A DNA stretch of 64,000 nucleotides from Conexibacter stalactiti (lineage in GTDB: Bacteria > Actinomycetota > Thermoleophilia > Solirubrobacterales > Solirubrobacteraceae): assembly GCF_035967765.1 (NCBI RefSeq), contig NZ_JAYWIT010000010.1; one strand, written 5' to 3'. Both the position numbers and the translations under genes were made by a program. Numbering within the stretch: position 1 is the stretch's first letter; each line of letters begins with the position of its first letter. Shown here in pieces: positions 1 to 7,476 of the stretch. Below the pieces are notes generated by a model, which was given only the letters and a program-made list of their open reading frames with translations, was not told the origin of the DNA and did not search any database.

Positions 1-975
1 GACTGCTGACGCGACAGTCCGTTCCAGGTCGGACCAAGCAGCCTCGGCGCCAGCGCTGTTCGCGAGCGCCAGCCCCGCGATCGAGAGCGGCGCCGCGATC
101 TCCTCTAGAAGATCGCCCGCCCGGCTGGCGCGGATGTAGTCCGACAGCTCCTCGCTCTCGACGTCGGTCAGCCACCGTCGCACCCGCACCAGCGCGCCGA
201 GCAACTGCGGCCACGCCCGCGCCTCGGGAAGCTCCTCTTCGCCGACCCCGAGCAGCCCCGCCCACGCAACGCGATCGATCGCGAACCGCTGACCACCGGC
301 GCCACGGACGGCCGAGACGACCCCGCCCTCCTGCAGCGCCCCGACCGCATCCAGCACGTTGCGCCGCGCGTAGCCCGCGCCGGCCCCCAGGTCGGCCGTG
401 CTCATGCTCGGCGCCGCGCTCGTCAACAGCAGCCGGACGACCTCTGCCCGCACCCCGAGCCCGAGCACCTGCCGCAGTCGGAACGCGAAGTTCACCGGCG
501 CCCGCAGGTCGGGCGCCTGCGACTTCCTGCTCGGCTCGACCGGCGGCCGCACGAACCCCGCCGACAGGAACGACGGATCCGGCTCGCGCATCGGAAAGCC
601 GCTCTCCGTGAACAGCGGGACCAGCTCGACCTCCTGCCGCGGCCGCCGCCCCCTCAGACGCGCACGCGGGCGGTGCGCATCGACCCACGCCAGCGACCCC
701 TCGACCAGCCGTCTGTCCTCCGGACCGACGGCGAAGCTCCGCAGCCGCCGCACGCTCACCAGCGGCTCGTTGCGCAGCAGCCAGTCCAGCAGCTCGTCGA
801 ACAGCCGCGGATCGTCCCGCGCGACCTCCAGCGTGAAGACGATCAACGCCTCCGGATCCTCAGCCCAAGGACTCCGACGCGGCGCCGAGGCGAGCACACC
901 CATCTGCGCCCACTCCGACCACGCGAAGTCCAGCAGCGCCGCGTCCAGCGATCTCCTAAGCGCCGAGGTCGGCAT
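1..975 (-). CDS. Partial winged-helix protein, likely partner of the adjacent nucleotidyltransferase
   Basis: An open frame of 325 codons runs from ATG at 975 to the left edge without a stop, so the C-terminus is missing. The ATG has a GGAG about seven bases upstream and overlaps the last 20 bases of the nucleotidyltransferase gene, which suggests translational coupling. Residues about 168-240 look like a winged helix-turn-helix (helices around RAEVVRLLL and NVLDAVGALQEGG, then a basic wing). The first 160 residues have no fold I recognise. By analogy with AbiE-type pairs, where a winged-helix antitoxin is co-transcribed with a nucleotidyltransferase and autoregulates, this could be the DNA-binding antitoxin; the gene order here is reversed. 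Function is inferred from context only. Confidence 0.7.
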   Translation of the reverse strand, partial: MPTSALRRSLDAALLDFAWSEWAQMGVLASAPRRSPWAEDPEALIVFTLEVARDDPRLFDELLDWLLRNEPLVSVRRLRSFAVGPEDRRLVEGSLAWVDAHRPRARLRGRRPRQEVELVPLFTESGFPMREPDPSFLSAGFVRPPVEPSRKSQAPDLRAPVNFAFRLRQVLGLGVRAEVVRLLLTSAAPSMSTADLGAGAGYARRNVLDAVGALQEGGVVSAVRGAGGQRFAIDRVAWAGLLGVGEEELPEARAWPQLLGALVRVRRWLTDVESEELSDYIRASRAGDLLEEIAAPLSIAGLALANSAGAEAAWSDLERTVASAV

Positions 976-1552
976 CCTCAACTCCGAAGTACTCGAGCGC
1001 GCGCTCCAACATCTCGCGATAGCCGTCCGACGGGTCGTGCGTGAGGCTCCACCGCGCCGCGGCGATCAGCTCGTCGGGGGTTGGAGCCAACTCACGGAGA
1101 TCGGCGACATGCTTGCCGGGCGTGCTCGCGTCGACCGCCGCGTAGAGCTTGAAGTGGATCTGATCGAAGCGCGAGGCGAACCGCACCGTCAGCGCCGGTC
1201 CGTACTCGCGCACCTCGACTCGCTCGGCGAAGCCCTCCGGCAGCCCGAAGTCCATCAGGCCGGCGGGGCCGCTGTTCAGCCAGTCCGCCGGCAGCCCGAA
1301 ATCGCGCGCTACTCGACCGCTCGCCTCGACAAGAGCCGGCGGCAACGGATCGGCCGAGACAAGAGCGTCGCCGGCTCGCACGGCCAGCACATCGACATCC
1401 TTCGTCGCTCGGGACGCAAGGCCGAGCACCAGCAGCGCTGAGCCACCGACAACGACGACGTCAAACGCCGCGCCGGCCGCCGCCAACTGCTCGCCGAGGG
1501 CGTGAAGCAGGGCGTCGGCACTCTGAGTCGAAGTAATCGGGATGTTAGACAT
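956..1552 (-). CDS. MNT-fold nucleotidyltransferase (DUF6036-like), putative toxin
   Basis: 198 residues. The nucleotidyltransferase signature is near the N-terminus: GGSAL at residues 36-40, then TKDVDVL with the paired acidic residues Asp52 and Asp54 that would bind metal. The rest is helical and ends in a segment resembling the C-terminal part of DUF6036/AbiEii-like proteins. Such enzymes transfer nucleotides to RNA or protein, and several are toxins of bicistronic toxin-antitoxin systems. The start codon lies inside the first of two palindromes, so a bound repressor would cover the translation start region. The downstream winged-helix gene overlaps its end. The substrate cannot be told from sequence. 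Confidence 0.75.
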   Translation of the reverse strand: MSNIPITSTQSADALLHALGEQLAAAGAAFDVVVVGGSALLVLGLASRATKDVDVLAVRAGDALVSADPLPPALVEASGRVARDFGLPADWLNSGPAGLMDFGLPEGFAERVEVREYGPALTVRFASRFDQIHFKLYAAVDASTPGKHVADLRELAPTPDELIAAARWSLTHDPSDGYREMLERALEYFGVEDADLGA

Positions 1553-1576
1553 CGCAAACCTGGATGTTAGACATCC
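1540..1576. promoter_or_regulatory. Two tandem palindromes over the nucleotidyltransferase start (candidate operator)
   Basis: The 14-base block GGATGTTAGACATC occurs at 1540-1553 and again at 1562-1575. Each copy is a palindrome with arms GGATGT/ACATCC around three bases; the second is perfect, the first has one mismatch at its end. The centres are 22 bases apart, about two helical turns, so two repressor dimers could sit on one face of the DNA. The first copy contains the ATG of the nucleotidyltransferase. Confidence 0.6.
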
Positions 1577-1767
1577 GCAAGCGATTCGCCAACTCGGGCC
1601 GCCGACTTGGGCCCATGCGGCCCATCGCGATCCGACGACGCGGTGTCCGATCGTTGAAGAGGCCTGGCCGGTGCGACGCGGAGGTGGGGCTTCGACGCCA
1701 CCGTTTGCTCCGCTGCCCCGACTGCTTGTTACCTCGCCCGCCTTTGAATCGGCTCGCCCGAAAGAAC

Positions 1768-1836
1768 CAGCGAACTAGCAGGCACTTCGTAAAGTCGGGG
1801 CGCCGGGATTCGAACCCGGGACCTCTCGCTCCCAAA
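1768..1836. repeat. Left attachment repeat
   Basis: Identical over 69 bases to 11218-11286. It covers bases 33-74 of the tRNA-Pro sequence plus 27 bases beyond its 3' end. Identity stops one base after the anticodon-loop CCCAAA. The sequence to its left (1721-1767) is also related to the sequence left of the other copy, with a short deletion and base changes. This means the left flank itself looks like an element end. Confidence 0.9.
1795..1836 (-). pseudogene. 3' half of tRNA-Pro (integration remnant)
   Basis: The 42 bases match the discriminator base, acceptor 3' strand, T-arm, variable region and anticodon 3' half of the intact tRNA-Pro(UGG) at 11245-11318. The 5' half is absent: downstream of base 1836 the sequence is unrelated. 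It cannot form a tRNA and is the displaced half left by site-specific integration. Confidence 0.9.
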
Positions 1837-1974
1837 ACCCCCTGGGAACCGATACATCTGGCATCTCGAACTATCGTGAGTTGCTGTTTGTCCATCTTGA
1901 CTTGCCGTCAATCGCGGCTGTTTGCGGCGACTGCTTGTTCCCTTTTTGTTCCCTTGACGTCATCGCGGGAGGTC

Positions 1975-2386
1975 GATCCGGCGGGCGAGAAGGGCGAAGA
2001 TCGTCGCCGTGCTTCGTGCGGTAAGTGCTCGGCAGGATCGCCTCGGCGACCGGTTCGAGTGTTGGAGTCGGGTGGCGAGCGGGCGCTGCGACTCGCCCTT
2101 GCCGGTGAAACAGCCGGAGATGGTCTGCTCGCTGGCGCCGATCGCGCGGGAGACGTCGTTACGGCTGAGGCCGCCGTGTGTGCACAGCGCGTGCAGTCGG
2201 ACGGCGGTGGGGCGGGCGCGGCGTCGGAGGCAGCGTCGCCGTCTTTGTTGGCCGCAGGCGCCTACGTGCGGCTCGGCGGCGGTGTGGGATCGAGCACGTC
2301 GCCGAACTCGGCGTCGAGCCGGGCGCGGGTGTCGTCGGACTGTCTGGCGGCGTCGAAGACGTGGACGTAGGTGTCCATCGTCTGCC
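1975..2386 (-). pseudogene. Decayed tyrosine integrase 3' end with fused HTH
   Basis: Fragments in different frames match the C-terminus of the intact integrase at 5510-7021. At 2262-2386 the frame reads TMDTYVHVFDAARQ followed by LDAEFGDVLD (intact: TWDTYVHLFNAARQ, LDAEFGDVLED), including the catalytic Tyr region, and then meets a stop at 2262-2264. At about 2060-2190 another frame reads GGLSRNDVSRAIGASEQTIS, matching the intact GGLSGQDVAKLLDASEQTVS. The nucleotide match continues to about 1975. The core catalytic Arg/Lys/His part is missing. It is a relict of a related but not identical integrase lying next to the left repeat. Confidence 0.85.
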
Positions 2387-2504
2387 GAGCTAGCTACCGC
2401 TCGCTGTGTCCCTCCACACAGGCCCAACATTGCAGGGTGTCGGACCTTTGGCGGAGCAGACACCCAACCTCCAACAACCTCGTAAGGTCGAGGAGGCGGC
2501 TCGG

Positions 2505-4427
2505 TTATGCCGTTCGCGCTCGACCGTACTTGCCGCCGATGCGGGGCGCGATCACAGCTTCTTCCCCGATGAGGCCAAGCAGCGACATCGTGAGAGCAGC
2601 TTCTGATCGCAGGTCGTTGTCGACCTTGCTCGACGGAAGGATTGACTTGAGATGCTCGCTATGCGCGACTTTCGCGACTGCAATCTCTCCGTACGCCGCC
2701 ACGACTTCGTCGCTGATCTGGTCCGCTAAGTGGTCGGGATACTGGGAGCGCCAGTGGTTGATCTCGTCTTCAAGCACTGGATGGTCGACGTTGATCAAGA
2801 CTGCGCCCTCGGGATGCTCCGGATGATTGGGCGCCCACGCCGCGAGCATGCCCTCACCAACCGCATCTCTACGCACCACGACATATGTTGGGATTCCACC
2901 CGCGACCCGAGAGCGCGCGGCGGCCACTGTGCCGTTCCGCGCCCCAGTGTTTGGAGCTCCCGTCGTTCCTCCGGTACCGCCAGACCCACCAGCCTTGTGG
3001 CGGTTGACGCGTCTGGCTGACCGAGGAAGAGATCCAGCTTGATCGGCAGCCAAGGTGAGTCTGCCTCCTGCGCTTGCCCGGAGCTTGAGAACGCGCCACC
3101 GCGAGCCGAAGCGATCCGCGAGCCGTTGCTTCCAGATCTCGTCGGTCACGGTTCCTTTCCCGCCCGCCCGTGCCTCGCGGATGGCGTCCCGGATCGGTCC
3201 CGGCATGTCTTGCGCGAACTCGGCGCCCCAGTCGTTAAGAGGTAAGGGATCGCCTGCATGCGGCCCTCCCATGATCAGCAACGAGTTCCGGTCTCCGCGC
3301 GGGTACACGCCGTGTCTTCCATGCAATTCGTCGAACGGGAGTGGGCGCATGATCATCCAGACCTTCGAGCGAACCGCACTCTCAAGAATTCCGAACGAGC
3401 GGTAAGTCGAGTGGTGATTAGTCACGTCGTAGAGTTCGTTGTGATACAGCGCCGCGAGATACCCTCCTTGAGCCGCGTACGATTGAATCGCCGGTCGGTC
3501 ACCGGACCAGAGGAACCAGTCGATTTCGGTTCCGTCACTAACAATGAAGGTCCCAGAGGCGCTCAACTTACCCTTTTGGTACGTGGACTCGGGGTACTTC
3601 ACGTAGTAGAGGGCACCTCGGATTGCTCGACGGTTCGTCCGTCGATCGGGCGAACGCTGTGGCCCATGGCCCATCGCTTCGCTGATAGGCCAGAGTCTCG
3701 GATCGGATGTGCGGAGCTCATCGACAATGATGTCGACATCAGACTCGACTTCCCATACTCGGCGGTTGAGGTATGTCGAGATTCCCTTGATGTCGGCTTC
3801 GCCAGCTCGGTGAGGATCACCACCGATCGTGCTGGCGCGAGCATCCTCGCCGAGCAACACCATGACAGTCCCGTGCTCTTCGATCCAGCTCGGTCTTACC
3901 GATGCCCAGTCACACCCGTGGTCCTCGTCGTAGAAAGGCGCAACGACCTCATCGATGCGAACCTCGCCGGTATCTTCATCCACCGCCTGGAAGTTGCGAA
4001 GGCCGTACTCACCGTCCTCGTCACGGGTCACCCAGATCATCGCAGCGACGCCGTCGACCCACGAGATGACGACTAAGCCGTGGCTGTTCCATGGGAGGAG
4101 CGATGATTTCGCGCCAATTCCGAAGTTCTCGTGGACCCCACCGATCGGTTTCCCGCCGCCGCCCCAGGTGTTGAAGAAACCGACGAGCTCGTCAGGGGTC
4201 ATCCCCTGACCATCGTCGGCCACCGTGCGTCGGTAGACACCGAGCGACTCGACGGCTTGCCACTCGATGCCGAACTCGATCTTTCTCGCACCGGCTTCAA
4301 GCGAGTTGACGAGAGTCTCTCGTACCCACTGGAACTGGCCCCCCTCCCGGTACACCCGACGGACCTGATGCTGGATGCCGGACGCCTTCATGGGCGTGAC
4401 GGAGTACGGCTCGACCTGCGCGCTCAT
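2505..4427 (-). CDS. GHKL-fold (Hsp90/MORC-like) ATPase, possible defence protein
   Basis: 640 residues. A Bergerat ATP-binding fold occupies the N-terminal third: N box RETLVNSLEAGA with Glu37 and Asn41 (the usual DNA/DA is SL/AG here), G1 box DDGQGM at 71-76, and G2 box NFGIGAKSS at 101-109. A long middle region resembles the transducer part of GHKL ATPases. A Gly/Thr-rich linker at about 475-500 leads to an alpha-helical tail of about 130 residues that I cannot name. Stand-alone GHKL/MORC ATPases occur beside restriction and other defence genes, but this one has no obvious partner. The ATG has a GAGGAA ribosome site. Base composition is poorer in GC than the chromosome, fitting transfer. 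The molecular role is unknown. Confidence 0.8.
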   Translation of the reverse strand: MSAQVEPYSVTPMKASGIQHQVRRVYREGGQFQWVRETLVNSLEAGARKIEFGIEWQAVESLGVYRRTVADDGQGMTPDELVGFFNTWGGGGKPIGGVHENFGIGAKSSLLPWNSHGLVVISWVDGVAAMIWVTRDEDGEYGLRNFQAVDEDTGEVRIDEVVAPFYDEDHGCDWASVRPSWIEEHGTVMVLLGEDARASTIGGDPHRAGEADIKGISTYLNRRVWEVESDVDIIVDELRTSDPRLWPISEAMGHGPQRSPDRRTNRRAIRGALYYVKYPESTYQKGKLSASGTFIVSDGTEIDWFLWSGDRPAIQSYAAQGGYLAALYHNELYDVTNHHSTYRSFGILESAVRSKVWMIMRPLPFDELHGRHGVYPRGDRNSLLIMGGPHAGDPLPLNDWGAEFAQDMPGPIRDAIREARAGGKGTVTDEIWKQRLADRFGSRWRVLKLRASAGGRLTLAADQAGSLPRSARRVNRHKAGGSGGTGGTTGAPNTGARNGTVAAARSRVAGGIPTYVVVRRDAVGEGMLAAWAPNHPEHPEGAVLINVDHPVLEDEINHWRSQYPDHLADQISDEVVAAYGEIAVAKVAHSEHLKSILPSSKVDNDLRSEAALTMSLLGLIGEEAVIAPRIGGKYGRARTA

Positions 4428-4593
4428 CGCAACTTCCTCTCTCCAAGGAGCATCTCGCCACTTGGAACCCGACTAGAACGCAGGGGCCCTAGCTAGTCGC
4501 AGTACGACAGACTGGAAAAAGCATCTTCGGCGCGAGCAGGATACCAGTGAACGGTCACGTTTTCGATGAACCCGGGCGCGGTGCGCAGCCTCG

Positions 4594-4608
4594 ACCTTGT
4601 CACAAGGT
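4594..4608. promoter_or_regulatory. 15-base perfect palindrome in the divergent intergenic region
   Basis: ACCTTGTCACAAGGT has seven-base arms around a single central C. It lies in the 299-base gap between the GHKL gene (starting at 4427, leftward) and the toxin-antitoxin pair (rightward), about 170 bases upstream of the former. It is not followed by a T-run and looks like an operator, not a terminator. No other feature was seen in this gap apart from the operator at 4691-4706. Confidence 0.4.
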
Positions 4609-4690
4609 GTCTTAGTCGTGAGTAGAGAACTCGGATCCGTCGACTTCAAAATGGGCTTATAGCAGGGCAGCAGACGGCTTACATGCGGTA

Positions 4691-4706
4691 CCGTACATTT
4701 GTACGG
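4691..4706. promoter_or_regulatory. Palindromic operator of the toxin-antitoxin pair
   Basis: CCGTACATTTGTACGG has perfect six-base arms (CCGTAC/GTACGG) around four bases, 20 bases before the antitoxin ATG. RHH antitoxins of the TacA/DUF1778 type autorepress by binding such palindromes at their own promoter, so this is the expected operator. Confidence 0.65.
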
Positions 4707-4726
4707 AACTTCCGATGGAGCGTGTC

Positions 4727-5005
4727 ATGGCGACGAAGGCGGAACGTGTAGAGGCCCGGCTGACGCCGGTCCAGCGACGACAGATCGAGCAGGCGGCCGC
4801 GCTCTCTGGCGAGTCCGTGTCCGGCTTCATGGTGCTTGCCGCGCTGGAGCGCGCGGAGTCCGTCGTCGTCGAGCGCGTCACGACCGTCGTCGCCGCCGAG
4901 TACTTCGACCAGCTCGTCGCCTCGCTCGATGAGCCGGACGACGCGCCTCGGCTTGCTCGCGCCGCGAGAACGGCGAGACAGCGCAGACGCATCGCAGCGG
5001 CGTGA
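4727..5005 (+). CDS. DUF1778/TacA-type RHH antitoxin
   Basis: 92 residues from ATG 4727. This start is preferred over ATG 4715 because GGAG at 4717-4720 is correctly spaced for it. The N-terminal half (RVEARLTPVQRRQIEQAAALSGESVSGFMVLAAL spread over about residues 6-40) is a ribbon-helix-helix domain of the DUF1778 family. The C-terminal half, with YFDQLVASLDEPDDAPRL, matches the segment that wraps and neutralises a GNAT toxin. The toxin gene begins at the overlapping GTGA, so the two are translationally coupled. A palindrome lies just upstream. Confidence 0.88.
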   Translation: MATKAERVEARLTPVQRRQIEQAAALSGESVSGFMVLAALERAESVVVERVTTVVAAEYFDQLVASLDEPDDAPRLARAARTARQRRRIAAA

Positions 5006-5508
5006 GACACCGCCTCGAACCGCTCACCGCCGACCACGACCTCGACGCGTTCGACTCCGGCAAGCCGCCGCTGGACGAGTGGCTGAGACGGCATGCCCGC
5101 AACGCCGCCGGTCAGGGCACGCGCACCTACGTCCTGATCCACACGCAGACCAACGCTGTCGGCGGCTACTTCGCGATCGCGCCGCACCTCCTCGCCCGCG
5201 AGGAGGCACCGAGAAGAATCGGACGCGGCGCGCCGGCCCGGATACCCGCGATCCTGCTCGCCAAGCTCGCGCTCGACCAAGCCCTCCACGGCAGAGGGCT
5301 CGGCTCCGAGCTGCTCGTCCACGCGCTCACCACGATCATCAACGCTGCTCGAACCGCCGGCGGCCGCCTCATCGTGGTCGACGCGATCGACGACCACGCC
5401 GCCGCCTTCTACCGCGCCCACGACTTCCAACCCGCACCGAGCGACCCCCAGCGGCTCGTCATGAAGCTCAGCACCGCCGCCCGCGCACTCGGACTGCCCT
5501 GGCCGTAG
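5002..5508 (+). CDS. GNAT-family acetyltransferase toxin (TacT/AtaT-like)
   Basis: 168 residues starting with GTG that overlaps the antitoxin stop. The N-terminus LTADHDLDAFDSGKPPLDEWL is the hallmark of TacT-like GNAT toxins; the acetyl-CoA loop is QALHGRGLGSELL (about 93-105), and the conserved AAAFYRAHDF precedes the last strand. These toxins acetylate the amino group on charged tRNA and block translation until the antitoxin binds. The length is typical. Its stop is one base from the convergent integrase stop. It probably stabilises the element. Confidence 0.88.
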   Translation: MRHRLEPLTADHDLDAFDSGKPPLDEWLRRHARNAAGQGTRTYVLIHTQTNAVGGYFAIAPHLLAREEAPRRIGRGAPARIPAILLAKLALDQALHGRGLGSELLVHALTTIINAARTAGGRLIVVDAIDDHAAAFYRAHDFQPAPSDPQRLVMKLSTAARALGLPWP

Positions 5509-5509
5509 G

Positions 5510-7021
5510 TCAGCCCGACCGCCCACCCCGCCGCCTCCCCCGGCCGCGCGTCGGCGTCCCCATCCGGTGCGCAGCGATGGCGAAGACGGCGGCGCGCGCT
5601 TCGTGCGGTCGGCAGGTGCGAGCAACGCCGTCGACGAGCTGCTCAAGCTCGGCGAGTCGCTTCGCGAGGGTGCGCTGCGGCTCGCCCTTGCCGGTCCGCC
5701 AGCGCGAGACGGTCTGCTCGCTGGCGTCGAGCAGCTTCGCCACGTCCTGACCGCTGAGCCCGCCGCGCGCCTTCAACGCGGTAAGGCGGTCCTGGATCGA
5801 GACGGGCTGCGTCGACTCGCCGCCGCCCTCACCAACAGGGGCGGCGCCGGCCGGCTCGGGGACGCCGTCCTCGAGCACGTCGCCAAACTCGGCGTCGAGC
5901 TGTTCGCGGGCTCTGTCGGTCTGTCTCGCGGCGTTGAAGAGGTGGACGTAGGTGTCCCACGTCGTGCTCGGCGTCGTGTGGCCGAGCTGACGGGCGACGA
6001 ACATCGCATCGCAGCCTTGGTAGATCAGGATGCTGGCGAAGGTATGCCGCAGCACGTGCGAGGAGACGCCGTGCAGGCAGGCGTCCGCGGTCGCTCTGCG
6101 TACGGCTTCGGAGAGGCGTCGGTAGGTCATCGACGTGCCGACGGTGCTGGTGAAGACGAGGTCGTTCGCTCTCCACCACTCCGTCGTCTCGGCGTGCTGT
6201 CTGAGGATCCGCGCCAGGCGCGGGATCATGATGACCTCGCGCGTGGAGCCCTTGCTCTTGAGCCTTCCGCGCTCGCCGTGACGGTGCATTTGATGACGGA
6301 CGAGGATCTGCTCGCGCTTGAAGTCGACGTCGGCCCACACGAGCCCGAGCGCTTCGGAGACGCGCAGGCCGGTGAACATCATCGTCGCGACCGCCCCGAC
6401 GTACCGCGTCGGCGTCGCCGCCAGCAGCGCTCGCATCTCGTCCTCGTCGAGAAACCGAACGCGGGACTCCCCCGGGCCAGGCCGCTCACGGTGGGTGAGC
6501 AGGTCGGCCGGGTTGCCGGGGATCAGGCGGTGACGGGCGGCGTAGACGAGCGTCCCGCGAACCGGCGTCCAGCGGCTGCGGATCGTCCACTTGGCCGCTC
6601 TTCTGCGCTGCATCGTACGATGCCACTGCACCAAGTCCTCCGCCGAGATCGACGTGATCGACCGCTCGCCATAGTCAGGCAGGAAATGCCGTCTCAGCGC
6701 CTGCACATAGACCTCAAGCGTGCGCGGCGAGAGCACGCCCGCGGCGACGAGCTGCTCGCACTCGCCGAGGTAGCGGTCAGCGACCTCCCGGACTGTCACC
6801 GCGCGCGGTGCCGGCGTCGGCGCCGCGACGGCCTCTCTGCGCCGAACCGCCGCGACGAACTCGTCCCGCCGGCGGCGCGCCTCCATGATCCCGACACGGC
6901 CGAGGTTCTCCCACTGCGCCTGCCGACCGCCCGGCGGCGTCGCTCCCGCCCAGTACTCCTCGCCTGCCCGGTAGAGGTTGCGCTCCCCTCTGACCCGGAC
7001 CCGCTTGTTCGCCCGCGGCAT
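5510..7021 (-). CDS. Tyrosine integrase with a fused C-terminal HTH domain
   Basis: 503 residues. An N-terminal arm-binding region and SAM-like core-binding domain (about 75-170) precede the catalytic domain (185-370). The catalytic set is complete: Arg220 (TGLRVSEALGL), a Lys in LKSKGSTRE (255-257), His322 and Arg325 (HVLRHTFAS), His348 (QLGHTT) and Tyr358 (DTYVHLF). Unusually, about 130 extra residues follow, with a helix-turn-helix at 414-455 (GGLSGQDVAKLLDASEQTVS) and a helical tail, reminiscent of Xre-type regulators. The gene start overlaps the Xis stop (ATGA). The enzyme would recombine the att repeats in tRNA-Pro; the fused HTH could regulate its own operon or aid site binding. Confidence 0.95.
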   Translation of the reverse strand: MPRANKRVRVRGERNLYRAGEEYWAGATPPGGRQAQWENLGRVGIMEARRRRDEFVAAVRRREAVAAPTPAPRAVTVREVADRYLGECEQLVAAGVLSPRTLEVYVQALRRHFLPDYGERSITSISAEDLVQWHRTMQRRRAAKWTIRSRWTPVRGTLVYAARHRLIPGNPADLLTHRERPGPGESRVRFLDEDEMRALLAATPTRYVGAVATMMFTGLRVSEALGLVWADVDFKREQILVRHQMHRHGERGRLKSKGSTREVIMIPRLARILRQHAETTEWWRANDLVFTSTVGTSMTYRRLSEAVRRATADACLHGVSSHVLRHTFASILIYQGCDAMFVARQLGHTTPSTTWDTYVHLFNAARQTDRAREQLDAEFGDVLEDGVPEPAGAAPVGEGGGESTQPVSIQDRLTALKARGGLSGQDVAKLLDASEQTVSRWRTGKGEPQRTLAKRLAELEQLVDGVARTCRPHEARAAVFAIAAHRMGTPTRGRGRRRGGRSG

Positions 7022-7476
7022 CAGTCCGCCCGCCGCGACGGCGGCTCAGCGGCGCCTGTGAGGACCGCGCGGCCGGAGAGGATCGCCTCGTCGATCTCCT
7101 CCCGGTGGTAGAGCCGAGTGCGGCCGCCGTGTGAGGGGATCAGGCCGGCGGCGGAGAGCCGGCGGAAGGTCCCGGCCGGGATGCGCGAGTAGGCGACCGC
7201 CTCCTCAAACAGCATCCACGGCGAGGAGGCTGCCGCACTCAGCAACGGCGCGATCCGGTCATGCAGCTCGATCGCCAACAACTGCAGCGCGTCGTCATCG
7301 AGGTCCCAATCCAAAGCGCACGTCCCGGTCGAGCCCCCACGACGAACGGGAGCGTCACTCCTAGAGCCTGCTCGCGCGAAAGTTCGCCCCCTCCGCCGAC
7401 GGCATTCCTCCACAGCAGGAACCTTCCCCGGCGCGGCCGACACCTCGGCCGCGCCGATCCAAACCGCCACGGTCAA
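7021..7476 (-). CDS. Excisionase-like MerR/HTH_17 DNA-binding protein
   Basis: The C-terminal half carries a compact winged helix typical of Xis proteins: SPWMLFEEAVAYSRIPAGTF then RRLSAAGLIPSHGG and LYHREEIDEAIL. The first 60 or so residues are low in recognisable structure. The start is uncertain: TTG at 7476 overlaps the upstream stop (TTGA), but an internal start may be used. It sits between the Xre regulator and the integrase with overlapping stop/start codons on both sides, so the three are one transcript. Its expected role is to bend attL/attR DNA and set integrase direction. Confidence 0.8.
   Translation of the reverse strand: MTVAVWIGAAEVSAAPGKVPAVEECRRRRGRTFARAGSRSDAPVRRGGSTGTCALDWDLDDDALQLLAIELHDRIAPLLSAAASSPWMLFEEAVAYSRIPAGTFRRLSAAGLIPSHGGRTRLYHREEIDEAILSGRAVLTGAAEPPSRRAD

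Noticed and set aside
1564..2370. 268-codon plus-strand frame over the left att repeat
   Set aside because: It crosses the tRNA remnant and the integrase relict antisense, so it cannot be an ancestral gene.
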